NCBI GenBank assembly: GCA_946887345.1
Contig: CAMPKR010000181.1
Coordinates: 1-5,522 of the forward strand
Source of the DNA: an uncultured Bacteroidota bacterium
GTDB taxonomy: Bacteria; Bacteroidota; Bacteroidia; Chitinophagales; Chitinophagaceae
DNA length: 5,522 nt
Reading direction: 5' to 3'
Part shown: positions 5,501 to 5,522 of the stretch, one piece after another
Layout: every line of letters starts with the position of its first letter
Numbering within the stretch: position 1 is the first letter of the stretch
Notes under the pieces: model-generated
Databases searched by the model: none
What the model was told of the DNA's origin: nothing
The model's input: the letters and a program-made list of their open reading frames with translations, nothing else
Translations under genes and position numbers: made by a program

Positions 5501-5522
5501 AACTGCCGCATAAGTGCCAGTT

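Larger units (their letters stand above)
5398..5522 (-). promoter_or_regulatory. Repeat-rich 5' region of the yffB-like gene
   Basis: This 125-bp non-coding stretch, open to the window edge, contains two copies of a 28/29-bp direct repeat, two perfect GACATGTC palindromes plus a degenerate third, and nested inverted repeats at 5461-5500. Such density of symmetric, phased elements suggests operator sites or a structured leader. The regulator and the promoter cannot be identified from sequence alone, and the region may also serve a gene beyond the edge. Confidence 0.4.

Noticed and set aside
5398..5511. 38-residue N-terminal extension of the yffB-like protein
   Set aside because: The translation has no family similarity and corresponds to repeats and palindromes; the internal ATG gives the canonical 115-residue protein.
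1..5522. CRISPR arrays, tRNA or rRNA genes, insertion sequences
   Set aside because: No regularly spaced identical repeats, tRNA-like cloverleaf sequence, rRNA-like sequence, transposase or terminal inverted repeats were seen; the two repeats at 5418-5489 are imperfect and only two in number.

Overview
This window is a compact molybdenum cofactor (Moco) biosynthesis island with one unrelated thiol-reductase-like gene at its right edge. The proteins read as ordinary bacterial Moco enzymes. The overlapping gene layout, the AT-rich starts without Shine-Dalgarno sequences for moaA, moaC, moeB and the yffB-like gene, and the sequence flavour of MoaD, MobA and the MoeB-rhodanese fusion suggest a Bacteroidota member, perhaps Chitinophagaceae-like. 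That assignment is an inference, not a demonstrated fact.

Layout. On the + strand, the nearly complete 3' part of moaD (1-233) is followed two bases later by moaE (236-652). On the - strand, read right to left, an unbroken run moaA (4954-3956), moeA (3954-2746), moaC (2753-2277), mobA (2296-1682), moeB-rhodanese (1695-643) has gaps or overlaps of only +1, -8, -20 and -14 bases, so it is almost certainly one translationally coupled operon. The two arms converge, and the moaE and moeB 3' ends overlap by 10 bp. A 95-bp gap separates moaA from an upstream YffB/Spx/ArsC-family gene (5397-5050, - strand). Its 125-bp 5' region (5398-5522) carries imperfect tandem repeats and palindromes that look regulatory.

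Pathway. MoaA and MoaC convert GTP to cyclic pyranopterin monophosphate. MoeB adenylates the MoaD C-terminal Gly-Gly and its fused rhodanese domain probably supplies sulfur. MoaD-thiocarboxylate and MoaE build molybdopterin. MoeA inserts molybdate. MobA adds GMP to give the guanine dinucleotide cofactor used by DMSO-reductase-family enzymes. The adenylyltransferase MogA/MoaB is the one expected step with no gene here; no molybdate transporter or molybdoenzyme is visible either.

Points worth a second look: Gly-Gly codons near the ends of three genes double as Shine-Dalgarno-like motifs five bases before the next start; the MoeB domain lacks all four zinc cysteines and has Cys in place of a normally conserved ATP-contacting Arg; and phased GACRTGT repeats lie ahead of the yffB-like gene. 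I see no wholly new system. The window is a known pathway with unusual details.
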